Assembly (NCBI GenBank): GCA_958450325.1
Contig: OY288239.1
Location: 58,733,049-58,797,048 of the forward strand
DNA length: 64,000 nt
From: Agrostemma githago
Lineage: Eukaryota; Streptophyta; Magnoliopsida; Caryophyllales; Caryophyllaceae
Reading direction: 5' to 3'
The translations under genes and the position numbers were made by a program. Shown one piece after another: positions 1 through 11,955 of the stretch. Position 1 is the first letter of the stretch. Each line of letters starts with the position of its first letter. The notes under the pieces are model-generated. The model saw nothing but the letters and a program-made list of their open reading frames with translations, was not told the DNA's origin and did no database searches.

Positions 1-1639
1 TACAACTTTTGTTTCTGAAGAAAATCGAAATTATCAACTTAACAACGGTTTTTATTCGTATTTTTGTAAACTGACAGAATCCGACACCCGATAGTATTTC
101 TTTAATAAAACACGTTTAAAATTTTATTTTAAAACAAATTCAATTAGAAACATTATCTAGACTCTTTAAAGTTAATGTACGTAAATTACCAAAATTAAAT
201 TCAGAGATTATCATAGGTTTTAAATTAGGTTTTACAACAACTGACAGATTCGCGAACTAATCCGTCACAGTTTCATAAATGATTTGTTGTGACGAAACTA
301 CTTGGAAATAATTTACGAAATTTAACAGACGTATAATAGACTTAAAATTAACAGTAGTCACTTTTCAAACTGTCTGAAAATAAGATCTTTAAACAGGAGT
401 AAAAATCGTACAAAAGTAGTAACAGATTCAAAAACATGCTGTAACTTTACTTAAAAACAATAAAACTTTCAATTCGATAATTCATAGTATTAAAAATCAG
501 AAAAATTAATCAATTAATTCTTATTCATACGTTTAAGTCTCGGCCCAATAATAATTTTTAGAAGATTGTAACATATCATCATAATAATATAGTAAACATA
601 TTTATAAAATTCAATTTAAAACGATACTACAAGCAACTACAACATATATATCATGCAATACCGAGTCATGCCATCATGTGTTACCTTCATTGAGATTTGA
701 ATTAATAAAATAACCGTCTTCATTGGATCTAGCACGATAGCCTACTAAAAATTAAAACATATGGTATTAGAACCACATAAGAAGGGATTAGAAAGAGGGA
801 AACGAGATGGAGAATAAGAGTAATTAAATTACCCTCGGATTAGAATGAACGATTAACGAAGGAGAAGAGATACGTAACAGGCTGAGCAGCAATAACGTAA
901 TTAAACGGAATTGGAGGAGGATGAGTTTTACGTAATGATAGAACTAATAGAATTGGGGAGGGAGTATAAAAAGAAAGAGTAATTGAAGAGTTTGGGGATT
1001 ATAAAAAGAATGGAGTAAATAAGGTAACAACAACCACTAGAGAAGTAGAGATAGGAAGCAGTTGAGTAGAATTAGGATAAATAAAAACATGTGCTTAAAT
1101 TAATAAAATATTTAGTGACTCATCTAGTTAGTGACGAAGTAACGGACTCGATTTGGGTCGGCAAATAATTTACGGTGTGATCAAAATCATTAGTAAAAAT
1201 AAATAATCTGTTTACAAATTAATCGGGTTAAAAACGTGTTAGGAAAGAATTAGGCCCAAATTGTGAAATGAGTTGTAAAATACTACTTTCGGTCTGAAAA
1301 TAAATATTTGGGTCAAGTCCGAAATCAAATGAGTATATCTCAAGTTTAAATAATTGTTTGTAAGGAAATTGAGTTTCTCGACGAATAAATAGTTTTCAAC
1401 GAAAATGAATTAAATTGATTTATCGAAAGAAAAATGATGATTTTTCAATGAAAGTTTAATAAAATAATTTCTCGAAGAATAGAAATAGAAATAGAAATTC
1501 GAGCTAAACTAAAGATTTTAGGGGTTTAACGAAGTCAAAGTAAATCCGATAAGATTTAAAATGAAGGATTACAAGTTAAATCGCAAACCAAATAAAAATA
1601 TGGATACAAATTTAATTTATAAAAATTAGGGGTGTTAAA
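1..1639 (-). repeat. Partial LTR of a C-like Ty3/gypsy family
   Basis: Read on the minus strand this begins near 1639 with TAACACCCCTAATTTTTATA, which matches the start of the family C LTR at 51988 after a damaged TG terminus. It continues with recognisable but diverged family C text, including the part matching 52065-52400. A TATA-like, pyrimidine-rich stretch lies around 950-1060. The 3' end of the LTR lies outside the window. On the other side it abuts a family D LTR at 1640 (GAACG...), so it inserted into that D LTR. No coding sequence was found. It is related to, but clearly distinct from, the two C LTRs at 45433 and 51988. Confidence 0.7.
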
Positions 1640-1954
1640 GAACGTTGACGTTGCTCCCCACTGATTGTGGCTGTTATGTTTTTAACATGGCAGGTATATG
1701 TGTTTTCCTTCGGGTGGGCTAGCGAGCAGTTATGAATCCTGCTTGTTTTAATCAGATCACTGTATTATGGATTGTTAAAACCCTTTTTATGGATTTTTAT
1801 TTATTTATTTATTTATTTTGTAGCCATTTTTATTTTATGGCTTATGTATTGACTTACCATTTTTATTTAATCAAGACATAGCTACAGTGTGTTATAATCC
1901 CACTTCTACAGTGTTTCCGCCACTGTATTGCGTTAGAATTTCTAGGGGATTACA
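1640..1954 (+). repeat. 3' end of a family D LTR
   Basis: This stretch is nearly identical to 15719-15970 and continues past it to a proper LTR end, GGGGATTACA at 1945-1954. It therefore supplies the true 3' terminus missing from the other two D copies. Its left side is cut by the C-like LTR at 1-1639. Two bases (GT) separate it from the start of another D LTR at 1957. Confidence 0.75.
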
Positions 1955-1956
1955 GT

Positions 1957-2466
1957 TGTAACCCTCACTATTTTCCTAGTGCCATTAATTATTCTCTTGT
2001 GACTTCGTCATGACTCTATGTCAATTTTGTCTTCTATTTCCTTCATCTTTCTGAATTCTTATTATTATTTTTGAGTCAAATAATTTTTTTTTTTATTTTA
2101 AAAGATTTTAATTCTTGTAAACCTATTTATTTGATTTTCATTGTAAACTATTTATTTTTGCGCGTGAAGTTCTATTTTTCTACGAACTAACGTTTTAAGC
2201 TTGGAATTCAGTTATATATTTTTCCTAAATATCATAACACGTTTATATGATATTAACAACTAAGAAATATTTTTATTTAAGAATATTTGACCTTTAATGA
2301 TTTTATTACGAAGTTTCGTAAATAATTATTTTCCAACGCGCGGTTTGCTCGAACTGATTTGAAATACCTTTAACAATTTTACGATTCATCTTTTTATCAA
2401 CTTAGAAATTATTTGGGACATTTTCCTCATGTTTTGGACCGTAACACACCCATGTCACATTTTTAC
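1957..2466 (+). repeat. 5' part of a family D LTR, interrupted by element A
   Basis: It starts TGTAACCCTCACTATTTT, matching the reverse complement of 19465-19482 (start of the inverted D LTR). It continues collinearly with the reverse complement of 18980-19470 and breaks at TTTAC (2462-2466), where element A is inserted. The rest resumes at 13005. The inverted D copy shows the uninterrupted site at about 18970-18990, which confirms the split. Confidence 0.85.
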
Positions 2467-4411
2467 TGTAATACCCGTATTTTATAGTGGGTCAAAGCGA
2501 GTCAGTAATTATGTAGCAATAACTTGTTAACCGATTAAAAACCCCAACATTACGTAAATATTAGTTAATCGATCTCAGCATATATCGGACCTGGGTCGAA
2601 TTATGTATGTGGGCCACTCACAAGCCAAAGCCCGGTGATGTTTATCTTATCCTAACCCCACGTACACCTTTTAAATCCCACCAAACATCAACCATAACAA
2701 TAGAAAACATACCAGACACAACTTCACACACAACTGCACGTACATAACCGCACACAACCGTACACATCCAGAAGAAGAAAAGTAGGGGCTTATACACGAC
2801 AACAAGAAGAAGAGTAGGCTAGACCTCAACTTTACACGCCACTCGGGTATGTTATGATGCCTTTTACGTTTTTATTGCATATTTAATGAACATTCGTGTC
2901 GAATTAGCAAAGTCGGGATCGATATGTCGGGTTAGTCGGTGATGTGCATTATTGTTGTTATGGTATTTTGTCAGATCGTCATGTCATTTTTGCATCTGTA
3001 AAGTACTAGTATTGTCGGGTATCATGTTGGGCTAACGTTGGACTGCTATAGTCGTTATTTTCCTTTGTTACGTTGTACTGACTACGCTGTATTGCTATGG
3101 TATCGTGGGAGGACCGAGACATCGGATTGTGGGGTAGTATTGTTGGATGTCGTGGTTGTAAATGGGGATGATTCGTCGAGGTTGCTGCCATTGTTGTACC
3201 TTAGGATATACGGAGTAATTACTGCGGTAGTATTGTGTGGTAATAGTATTGTTGGGATCATTATTGTGGTACAGATATACTATTACTAATAATAATAATA
3301 ATAATAATAACAATATTAAGAATACTCTTAGTCCCCCACGCTGTAGTATATATATATATATTTATATATGTTTATAGTAAAGAGAGTTGCTGTATGATTT
3401 TAATAATAATAATAGTAATAGTACGTGGTAGCTGTGGGTTACTATTCTGCTAGCAAAGTAAGATAGTATTGTAAGTGGCTATAGCATGATAAGGATGAGT
3501 GAACGGCTATAGGCTATATTGGTCTTTCAATACCGGTTCGTTTTAGTAATCAAGTACGTTACGATCGATATTAATATACGTATATAATATCTTATTAGGT
3601 TTGGACTTCGTAGAAATTCCGTGGTGAATTGTACTAACGACATGATCGTGACCTGCTGATTAGGTAAGGTTATCCTTACTCAGTTTACGTTGTATGTATG
3701 CATTTTGTATGATATGTAATGGTATAATGGTTATATTGAGATTGCGGCTCTGTGCCTATTAAGATTTCGGCTGTGTGCCTATTGATATTGCGGCTGTGTG
3801 CCTATTGAGATTGCGGCTAAGTGCCGATTGAGAGAAGCTAGCTAGGACTAGCTAGGCCCGGTTGATCTCGGGACCTTCCCTAATGTTTCCTCCTAGGAGA
3901 GCCTAGGAGGGGTGTGCACACTCGGACTGACGGGGCGTGACTGCGGTCGCGATAGTGATGATAAGAATGATGATATTGATGATGATATTTGTGATATGGA
4001 TTGTACTAATATTGTTTAATGTTATCGTAAACTGATCTTGTGTGTGTATTTCTGGTGTCTGTGATGATCCATTTGACGGTTATGGTCATTTGGGGAGCAG
4101 GGATGTATTCAGGTGCTTGATGGAATGTACTTTTGACTCGGGATGCTAATTACGGGATGGGCAGAGTGCGAAATCAACAGAGTAGTATAGCCCCTGATCG
4201 TTCATATTTTATCTTATTTATTAGAACATCATGAATACTTTTTATTATTTGGTTTGTAGACTGAATTTCTAAAATCTAATATTAAGTTTTAACGTTTAGA
4301 CACTCTATTATTGTGAGTAATGATGTCTGCTACCTCGGTTTACCGAGATAGTAACACTCGTATTTGTTTAGGATGACTTGTTAAGTCTCCTGAACAAATG
4401 AGGGTGTTTCA
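2467..4411 (+). repeat. 5' LTR of element A
   Basis: It begins TGTAATACCCG and ends GAGGGTGTTTCA, 1,945 bp. It is collinear with 9973-12999. It contains a short AT dinucleotide run (about 3347-3370), which in the other LTR became the landing site of a MITE, and four 23-bp minisatellite units. Small reading frames at 3038-3313 are not conserved as protein and look like chance. Confidence 0.92.
3735..3826 (+). repeat. 23-bp minisatellite in LTR A, four units
   Basis: Four head-to-tail units of the form ATTGAGATTGCGGCTGTGTG plus three bases, with small changes. The same place in the 3' LTR (12369-12414) has only two units. The LTRs of one element are identical at insertion, so the array has since expanded or contracted. 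Confidence 0.85.
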
Positions 4412-4414
4412 AAG

Positions 4415-4428
4415 TGGTATCAGAGCAA
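4415..4428 (+). other. Primer binding site of element A (initiator Met tRNA)
   Basis: TGGTATCAGAGCAA lies three bases after the LTR end. It is complementary to the 3' end of plant initiator methionine tRNA, the usual primer for chromovirus reverse transcription. Confidence 0.9.
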
Positions 4429-4768
4429 TCGATTCTGGAGCCTGAATAAATGAACATAGGAATTAAAATGAACCCCGGTGATAGACCATTAGGAGCCCAC
4501 TTAAAATCTCTCGTTGAGGAGACGTCCTCATACCAACCTCCGGCCCTTTTGGTTTAGACCCGGTGACCACGTGTGAGACCGAGAGAGGGTAGAATAGGAT
4601 GGGTCCGCGATGATGATATGAATCTCTTTGAATTACATAATTTTTATGAGTAGTTATGGGTGTGATGTTTTCAATAATATGAGTAATTACAACGTTAATA
4701 GTAATGTATTGTTATGATGTATGAGCATTTAAGGCTCATGTGTATGTTATTGGTATTTTGAAGTAATC
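4429..4768 (+). other. Untranslated leader of element A
   Basis: 340 bp between primer site and gag, with no sustained reading frame. It holds the packaging and leader region by position only; no motif is recognised. Confidence 0.6.
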
Positions 4769-7700
4769 ATGTCAAAGGAAGCAGCCACCGGTTCTACCCC
4801 AGCCACTCCGCGTGATGAGGAAATGGCGCGCTTAAAGGCAACCAACGATGCGCTTTTGGAAGCTCTGAGAGACATCACGCCCCGAAACCACCAGTGACTG
4901 ATGCGGCCACCATCAGCGCTGCGATAGCATGCCTTCATCCCATTAAGTATGACGGGACTGGTGGGCCGTCGCGGCTGGAGAACTGGGTGAGAGAAATGAA
5001 GAAGGTGTTCCAGACCGTGATATGTCCGGAGCATATGGAGCTGAATCAAGCTGCGTTCTATTTGAGTGGCAAGGCCGATTTATGGTGGCACCTTAACTAT
5101 GTCAACCTTATTGCACAGCATGAGGAGGGAGATTATGGAGAGTATACCTTTGGGTGGAAGAGTCTTCAGGAGGAGCTGAGGGCGGATTTCTTTCCGGAAC
5201 ATATCCGCAGTGCAAAAAGAGCTGAATTTGATCGTTTCACCATGGCGGACGACATGACCGTCGAGGACTATTATGACATGTTTATGGAGCTGGCCACTTA
5301 TTCTGCTGACCTCAATTTAAGTTCTGAACTACTGGCTTCCCGCTTCGAGAGGGGCTTGTCCATCAGAATCCTGGAAAGGCTACCCATGGGACTTAATACT
5401 GATGTGAAAGAGGTATACTTGAGGGCCGGACACGCAGAACGAGTGGCTGACCGAATTAAGGAGTTGGGAGAGCAAAAGAGGGAGAAGAGAAAAGCTGAAT
5501 CTGAAGGCACACTCCAGAATGAACCTAAGAGGGGAAACCAGAACCGGGGAATGGTGCGACCCCAATACTTTGGGGGAAACAGTTATGGGGGAACAGGGTC
5601 CGGTCAGGGACGACGGAACGAACCTCGAGTATATGAATGCAAGCACTGTGACAGCAACCATCCCGGCAAGGATTGTAATGGAAAACTCGTCACGTGCTAC
5701 AATTGTGGGAAAGCTGGACACCGTGCCTATGAATGTTTTGCCCCGAAGCAGAATGGGGGTTTGAGTCAAGGGGGTTTTTACTCCGTTGCTTCAGCAACTT
5801 CAGGCAATGTTAACCAGGGAAATCGGTACCACGGAAATGGGAACCCACAGCAGAGAAACTGGAACCGATCACAGGGGAACTGGAATCGGCAACAGGGGAG
5901 TTACTATCAGGGGTCGGGAAGCACTACCCAGTCAGCTGCAGCCGCTGGGCCAACTATATCTGTTAATGGGGTACCTGAAGGTAGTAAGAATACTGGGAAA
6001 CTCTTTGCTATGGGGAAGCAAGCTGCTCAGGAGGACACACAAGTTATCACGGGTACCTTTCTCGTTAACTTGAAACCTTCTTTTGTTCTATTCGATTCTG
6101 GGGCAACCCATTCATTTGTAGCTTGTAACCATGTACCGAGTCTAGGGTTAGTAGATTTTGAAAATATAGCAGATGATGTAATCACACCCTCGGGGAAGTT
6201 AGTTAGGTGTACAAGGGTCTTTCGAGATGTGTCTTTAATAGTTGAGGGAGTTGACCTACCAGTTAATTTAATAGAGTTTCCCTTAGATGACTTCGACATT
6301 ATCCTGGGAATGGATTGGTTGGGACGGTTTAGAGCCCAGATTGATTGTAATCTTAAGAAAGTGTCGTTAAGGGGTCCAAAGGGCAATATAGTGTCTTATA
6401 GGGGGTATGTTGTAAAGCCAACTGTGAAGATTATAGCAGCCATCACCTTGAAGAGACATCTAAAGAAGGGTAACCCGTTATTCTTGTGCCATGTACAGGA
6501 TACTCGGGCCGAGGAGTTGTCTTCCGATTCAATACCTGTAGTGAACGAGTTCGTAGACGTATTTCCGGAGGAAATCCCAGGGTTACCACCAAGGCGAGAA
6601 GTTGATTTCGGTGTTGAGTTGAAGCCAGGGACGGGGCCTATCTCTAAGGCACCGTACCGTATGGGGCCTAAGGAGTTGACTGAATTGAAGAAGCAGTTGG
6701 AGGAATTGATGGATAAGGGGTATATCAGACCAAGTGTATCCCCGTGGGGTGCTCCTGTTTTGTTTGTGCAGAAGAAGGATGGGAGCATGAGGCTGTGCAT
6801 CGATTACAGGGAGCTGAACAATGTCACTGTGAAGAATCGGTACCCTTTGCCTAGCATTGATAATTTATTCGATCAACTGAGTGGGGCTGGTATCTTTTCC
6901 AAGATTGATTTGAGGTCTGGTTATCATCAGTTGAGGGTCAAGAACGAAGATATTCCTAAGACCGCATTCAGAACTCGGTATGGCCACTATGAATTTGTGG
7001 TGATGCCATTTGGTCTAACAAATGCTCCTGCTGTTTTCATGGATCTGATGAACCGAGTTTTTCGACCCTACTTGGACAAGTTCGTGGTGGTGTTTATCGA
7101 TGATATTCTGGTTTACTCAAGAAACCGGGAAGAGCATGTAGAGCATCTGAGGATCGTATTGCAACTACTCCGAGACAACCAGTTGTACGCTAAGTTATCA
7201 AAGTGCGAGTTTTGGTTGGAGAAGGTCGCATTTTTGGGACACGTGATTTCGAAAGAGGGGGTATCTGTAGACCCAAGCAAGATCGAAGCTTTCTCAAAGT
7301 GGCAAGCGCCAAAGAATGTGGCAGAGATTTGGAGTTTCTTAGGGTTAGCCGGGTACTATCGAAGATTCGTAAAGGACTTCTCAAAGATTGCAAGACCATT
7401 GACTAACCTTATGAGGAAGGAGATTCGGTACAGGTGGGATGACAGCTGTGAGAGGGCGTTTCGAACCATAAAGGAGCGTCTGACTACAGCACCAATCCTA
7501 GCCTTACCCGAAGGGAGCGAAAATTTTGAGGTGTACACTGATGCATCGAAAAATGGGTTGGGTTGTGTACTGATGCAGAATAGGAAAGTCATTGCGTATG
7601 CTTCACGTCAGCTGAAGACTTACGAAGAGAACTACCCAACTCATGACCTAGAACTTGGGGCTGTGGTGTTTGCTCTGAAAATATGGAGACATTATCTGTA

Positions 7701-8127
7701 TGGGGCAACATTCAAGGTGCTTTCAGACCATAAGAGTTTGAAGTACATCTACACGCAGAAAGAGTTGAATATGCGGCAGAGGCGATGGATCGAGTTAATC
7801 GGAGATTATGATATGGAGATTTTATACCACGAGGGAAAGGCAAACGTGGTGGCCAATGCTTTAAGCAAGAAATCGGTGCATTCTCTGAGTTTGGATATGT
7901 CCAGATTGAGGTTAAGGAATGAAGTGCAACAGATGGGGATTCATGTGATAAGAAAAGGGGAAGCAATGTCGGACTTGGCGATTCAACCCGAGTTGTACGC
8001 TGAAATACGAGAAGAGCAGTTTTTGGATCAGAAGTATTTAATGTGGCGAGCCCGTATCGAGAGAGGTGAACCCTCGAATCTCACCATCCACCCAGACGGG
8101 AGCCTCACGTTCAATGATAGGTGGTGC
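4769..8127 (+). pseudogene. Element A Gag-protease-RT-RNase H polyprotein, frameshifted and truncated by a MITE
   Basis: The likely start is ATG 4769 (MSKEAATGS...), but that frame stops at 4895-4897. The long frame reads on from before 4894, so an indel near 4876-4893 has split the N terminus. In the long frame, counted from 4894, I see: Gag capsid (residues about 5-210); zinc knuckles CX2CX3HX4C (249) and CX2CX4HX4C (268); protease active site [10 protein letters not shown] with Asp at 401; RT from about 560, including the [13 protein letters not shown] catalytic motif at 730; and RNase H with YTDAS Asp at 883 and [11 protein letters not shown]. The frame runs into the CACTA MITE at 8127, reads three further codons after its first base-triplet and stops at 8140-8142. 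Integrase continues beyond the MITE in the same frame. Confidence 0.9.
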
Positions 8128-8465
8128 CACTACTACAAATAAGATTAAAGAGGATGGTTGGATAAGGAACCGTCCTTTAGGTCGACGTCCTATTAAATCA
8201 AATAGTGCGGTTCCAAGAAGGTCAAACCATCCTATTTAATTGCGGAACCGTCCTATTAAATTGTTTACAAATAGGACGATTGAAGGCAGAACCGTCCTAT
8301 TACTTTGTTTACAAATAGAACGGTTATTCTACTGAACCGTCCTTTGTTATCAATTAAATAGGACGGTTTGACCTTCTTGAAACCGCGCTATTTGATTTAA
8401 TAGGACGTCGACCTAAAGGACGGTTCCTTATCCAACCATCCTCTTTAATCTTATCTGTAGTAGTG
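8127..8465. mobile_element. CACTA-type MITE with foldback structure
   Basis: The ends are CACTACTACAAATAAGATTA and the inverted complement of nearly the same (one mismatch in about 26). This terminal type is characteristic of CACTA/EnSpm elements. Possible GTG target duplications lie at 8124-8126 and 8466-8468 if an extra C at 8127 is counted as element. Beyond the termini the arms keep pairing for well over 100 bp. The middle has tandem AACCGTCCTATT-type repeats separated by TTGTTTACAAATAG. It has no coding capacity and would need a CACTA transposase in trans. It sits between the RNase H and integrase coding parts of element A and preserves their relative frame (both at position 1 mod 3). 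Confidence 0.85.
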
Positions 8466-8468
8466 GTG

Positions 8469-9789
8469 GGTACCGGAAGGAGGAGAATTAAGGAGGAAAA
8501 TCATGACCGAGGCGCATTGTAGCCCTTACTCGGTACATCCAGGTGGGGACAAGTTGTATAAGGATCTGAAGAAGACATTTTGGTGGGAGAACATGAAGAG
8601 AGAGGTGGCCGAGTTTGTGTCCAGATGCCTGACTTGTCAGAAGGTCAAAAGTGAACACAAACGACCACAGGGTAAGCTGCAACCCTTAGAGGTACCTGGG
8701 TGGAAGTGAGACTCCATTTCCATGGATTTCATTGTCGGTTTGACGAGAACCCCAAAGGGGAATAATATGATTTGGGTGATAGTAGGTCGACTCACCAAAT
8801 CGGCTCACTTCGTGCCAATGAAGGATACGTGGAGTAAGGCTGAGCTAGCAATGACTTATAGGAGGCATGTTCTGAAATTACATGGAGTACCTAAGGACAT
8901 TGTGTCAGATCGTGATTCGAGGTTCATCTCGAAATTTTGGCAGGAGTTGCAGGAATCCTTGGGTACACAATTGAAGATGAGTACAGCCTTTCACCCCGCG
9001 ACTGAAGGTCAGACAGAACGAACCATACAGACTTTGGAAGACATGTTGCGGGCCTGTGCCTTGGAATTTCGGGGTTCGTGGGAGGATCGACTGGATTTGA
9101 TTGAGTTCTCTTACAACAACAGCTACCATGCTAGCATCCAGATGGCACCGTTTGAAGCGTTATATGGAAGGAAGTGTAGGAGCCCGGTATATTGGGACGA
9201 GAAGGCCGACGCAGTTGTGCTGGGTCCCCACATGATTCAGGAGATGATCGAGCAGGTACATGTAATCCGACAGAAGATCCGAGCAGCACAGGATCGTCAA
9301 AGGAGTTATGCTGATCTCCATCGCCGAGAGGTTGAGTTCGCTGTGGGTGATAAGGTATTACTGAAAGTGTCACCTATGAGAGGGGTTATGAGGTTCGGGA
9401 AGAAGGGCAAGTTGAGTCAAAAGTTTATTGGGCCGTATGAAATTCTGGATAGGATAGGGGAGGTGGCATATCGGTTAGCACTTCCCCCAGCTCTTGATAA
9501 AGTCCATAATGTGTTTCATGTTTCCCAGTTGAGGAAATACTTGAGTGACCCGTCTCACATCATTGAACCCGAGACGATTCAGTTAGATGATTCTCTTACT
9601 TATGAGGAGGTTCCCAAGGAAATTTTAGATCGGAAAGTTCGGAAAACCAAAAGAGGAGAAACAGCCCTTGTCAAGGTTTTGTGGTCTAATCACAACGTCG
9701 AGGAGGCCACCTGGGAAACAGAAGCATCAATGCAGAAACGTTTTCCTCATCTCTTCGATCAGGTAATTACTTCGGTTACGGGGACGTAA
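8469..9789 (+). pseudogene. Element A integrase with chromodomain, one nonsense codon
   Basis: Continues the element A polyprotein after the MITE. The frame is open from VPEGGELRRKI through the HHCC zinc domain (YSVHPGG ... CLTCQKVK), then hits TGA at 8707-8709 where relatives have Trp ([10 protein letters not shown]). After it come the DDE core (MDFIVGL, VSDRDSRF, GQTERTIQTLEDMLRAC) and the GPY/F-type region (SQKFIGPYEILDRIGEVAYRL). A C-terminal chromodomain lies at about 9592-9762 (TYEEVPKEILDRKVRKTKRG ... VLWSNHNVEEATWE). The frame ends TAA at 9787-9789. Family knowledge: integrase inserts the cDNA, and the chromodomain is thought to direct it to marked chromatin. A readthrough product is unlikely to be functional. 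Confidence 0.9.
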
Positions 9790-9972
9790 CCTTATATTTA
9801 AGGAGGGTAGGATGTAACAGCCTGACTTATGCTATATATAGTTAAACTTTCATCGTATAGAAAAATCTAGTTTTATTGCTTCATTATTAGTAGGTTAGAT
9901 CATTGGAGTTTCGTTGACGTGTTGTGTCAGGGAGCGAACTTCGGGACGAAGTTCCTTATAAGGAGGGTAGAT
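9790..9972 (+). promoter_or_regulatory. 3' untranslated region of element A with two polypurine-tract-like sites
   Basis: The functional tract by position is AGGAGGGTAGAT (9961-9972), directly before the 3' LTR; it primes plus-strand DNA synthesis. A second AAGGAGGGTAGGA lies at about 9800-9813, followed by TGTAACAGCC, which looks like the start of another LTR. The 160 bp between the two has no reading frame. Confidence 0.75.
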
Positions 9973-10844
9973 TGTAATACCCGTATTTTATAGTGGGTCA
10001 AAGCGAGTCAGTAATTATGTAGCAATAACTTGTTAACCGATTAAAAACCCCAACATTACGTAAATATTAGTTAATCGATCTCAGCATATATCGGACCTGG
10101 GTCGAATAATGTATGTGGGCCACTCACAAGCCAAAGCCCGGTGATGTTTATCTTATCCTAACCCCACGTACACCTTTTAAATCCCACCAAACATCAACCA
10201 TAACAACACAAAACATACCAGACACAACTTCACACACAACTGCACGTACATAACCGCACACAACCGTACACATCCAGAAGAAGAAAAGTAGGGGCTTATA
10301 CACGACAACAAGAAGAAGAGTAGGCTAGACCTCGACTTTACACGCCACTCGGGTATGTTATGATGCCTTTTACGTTTTTATTGCATATTTAATGAACATT
10401 CATGTCGAATTAGCAAGTCGGGATCGATATGCCGGGTTAGTCGGTGATGTGCATTATTGTTGTTATGGTATTTTGTCAGATCGTCATGTCGTTGTTGCAT
10501 CTGTAAAGTACTAGTATTGTCGGGTATCATGTTGGGCTAACGTTGGACTGCTATAGTCGTTATTTTCCTTTGTTACGTTGTACTGACTACGCTGTATTGC
10601 TATGGTATCGTGGGAGGACCGAGACATCCGATTGTGGAGTAGTATTGTTGGATGTCGTGGTTGTAAATGGGGATGATTCGCCGAGGTTGCTGCCATTGTT
10701 GTACCTTAGGATATACAGAGTAATTACTGCGGTAGTATTGTGTGGTAATAGTATTGTTGGGATCATTATTGTGGTAGAGATATACTATTACTAATAATAA
10801 TAATAATAATAATATTAAGAATACTCTTAGTCCCCCATGCTGTA

Positions 10845-10885
<41 letters not shown>

Positions 10886-10888
<3 letters not shown>

Positions 10889-11955
10889 TGAGGATCCGGT
10901 GAGTCTCCCTCTTTAGATGAGTCCGTCCTTTCAATCTGGACCACACAATCAAACAAGATTGAATGACTGAGATTGGACCACATCATTAAGGAAGAGTAAC
11001 AAGGCCTTTGCATACACAAACATCATAACTCTTTAATTCCATATTACTGTGATATTATTACTGTGACATTATTACTGTGACATTATTACTGTAATTCCTT
11101 ATTACTGTGACACTATAATAGTGTTACTATAATAGTGCTCTGTTACTGTAACAGAGTGTTACTGTTAATCTCATGATGATGTTACTTTGTAGTGTCAATT
11201 GATAAATGAATTTGACATTATTACTGTGACATTATACTGTGATTCCTTATTACTGTGACAGTGTCACAGTAAGATATTTATAACTCTTTAATTTCATATT
11301 ACTGTAACATTATTACTGTGACATTATTATTGTAATTCCTTATAACTGTGACACTGTCACAGACCTCACAGTAAGATTTTTGTGTTACTGTAATAGTGTT
11401 CTGTTACTGTAACAGTATTACTGTGACATTATTACAATAATTTCTTATTACTGTGACAGTGTCACAGTAAGATATTTGTGTTACTGTAATAGTGCTCTGT
11501 TACTGTAACAGTGCTACTGTTAATCTCATGTTGATGTTACTTTGTAGTGTCAATTGATAAATGAATTTGACATTATTACTGTGACATTATACTGTGATTC
11601 CTTATTATTGTGACAGTGTCACAGTAAGATATTTATAACTCTTTAATTTCATATTACTGTGACATTATTATTGTAATTCCTTATAACTGTGACACTGTCA
11701 CAGTAAGATTTTTGTGTTACTGTAATAGTGTTAGTAACAGTATTACTCTGACGTTATTATTGTAATTCCTTATTACTATGACAGTGTCACAGTAAGATAT
11801 TTGTGTTACTGTAATAGTTTTTTTTTTAATTAAAAAAAAATAGTGTTCTGTTACTGTAACAGTAAGATTATATACGCAGCCATTCATGTGATTTGATCAT
11901 GTGGCTGTGATTTGCGGGACGGACTCATTTAAAGAAGACCAACTCACCGGATGTA

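Noticed and set aside
3038..3313. ORFs on both strands, repeated at 10543-11019
   Set aside because: They lie in LTR A. The repeat is only the second LTR, and the frames run through AT and TAA microsatellites.
4415..4428. tRNA gene fragment (also 25663, 49112, 23099, 62349)
   Set aside because: Each is a 12- to 14-base primer-binding site next to an LTR end, with no further tRNA sequence.
8140..8142. Programmed stop or readthrough signal between RNase H and integrase
   Set aside because: The stop lies inside the CACTA MITE, so it is caused by insertion.
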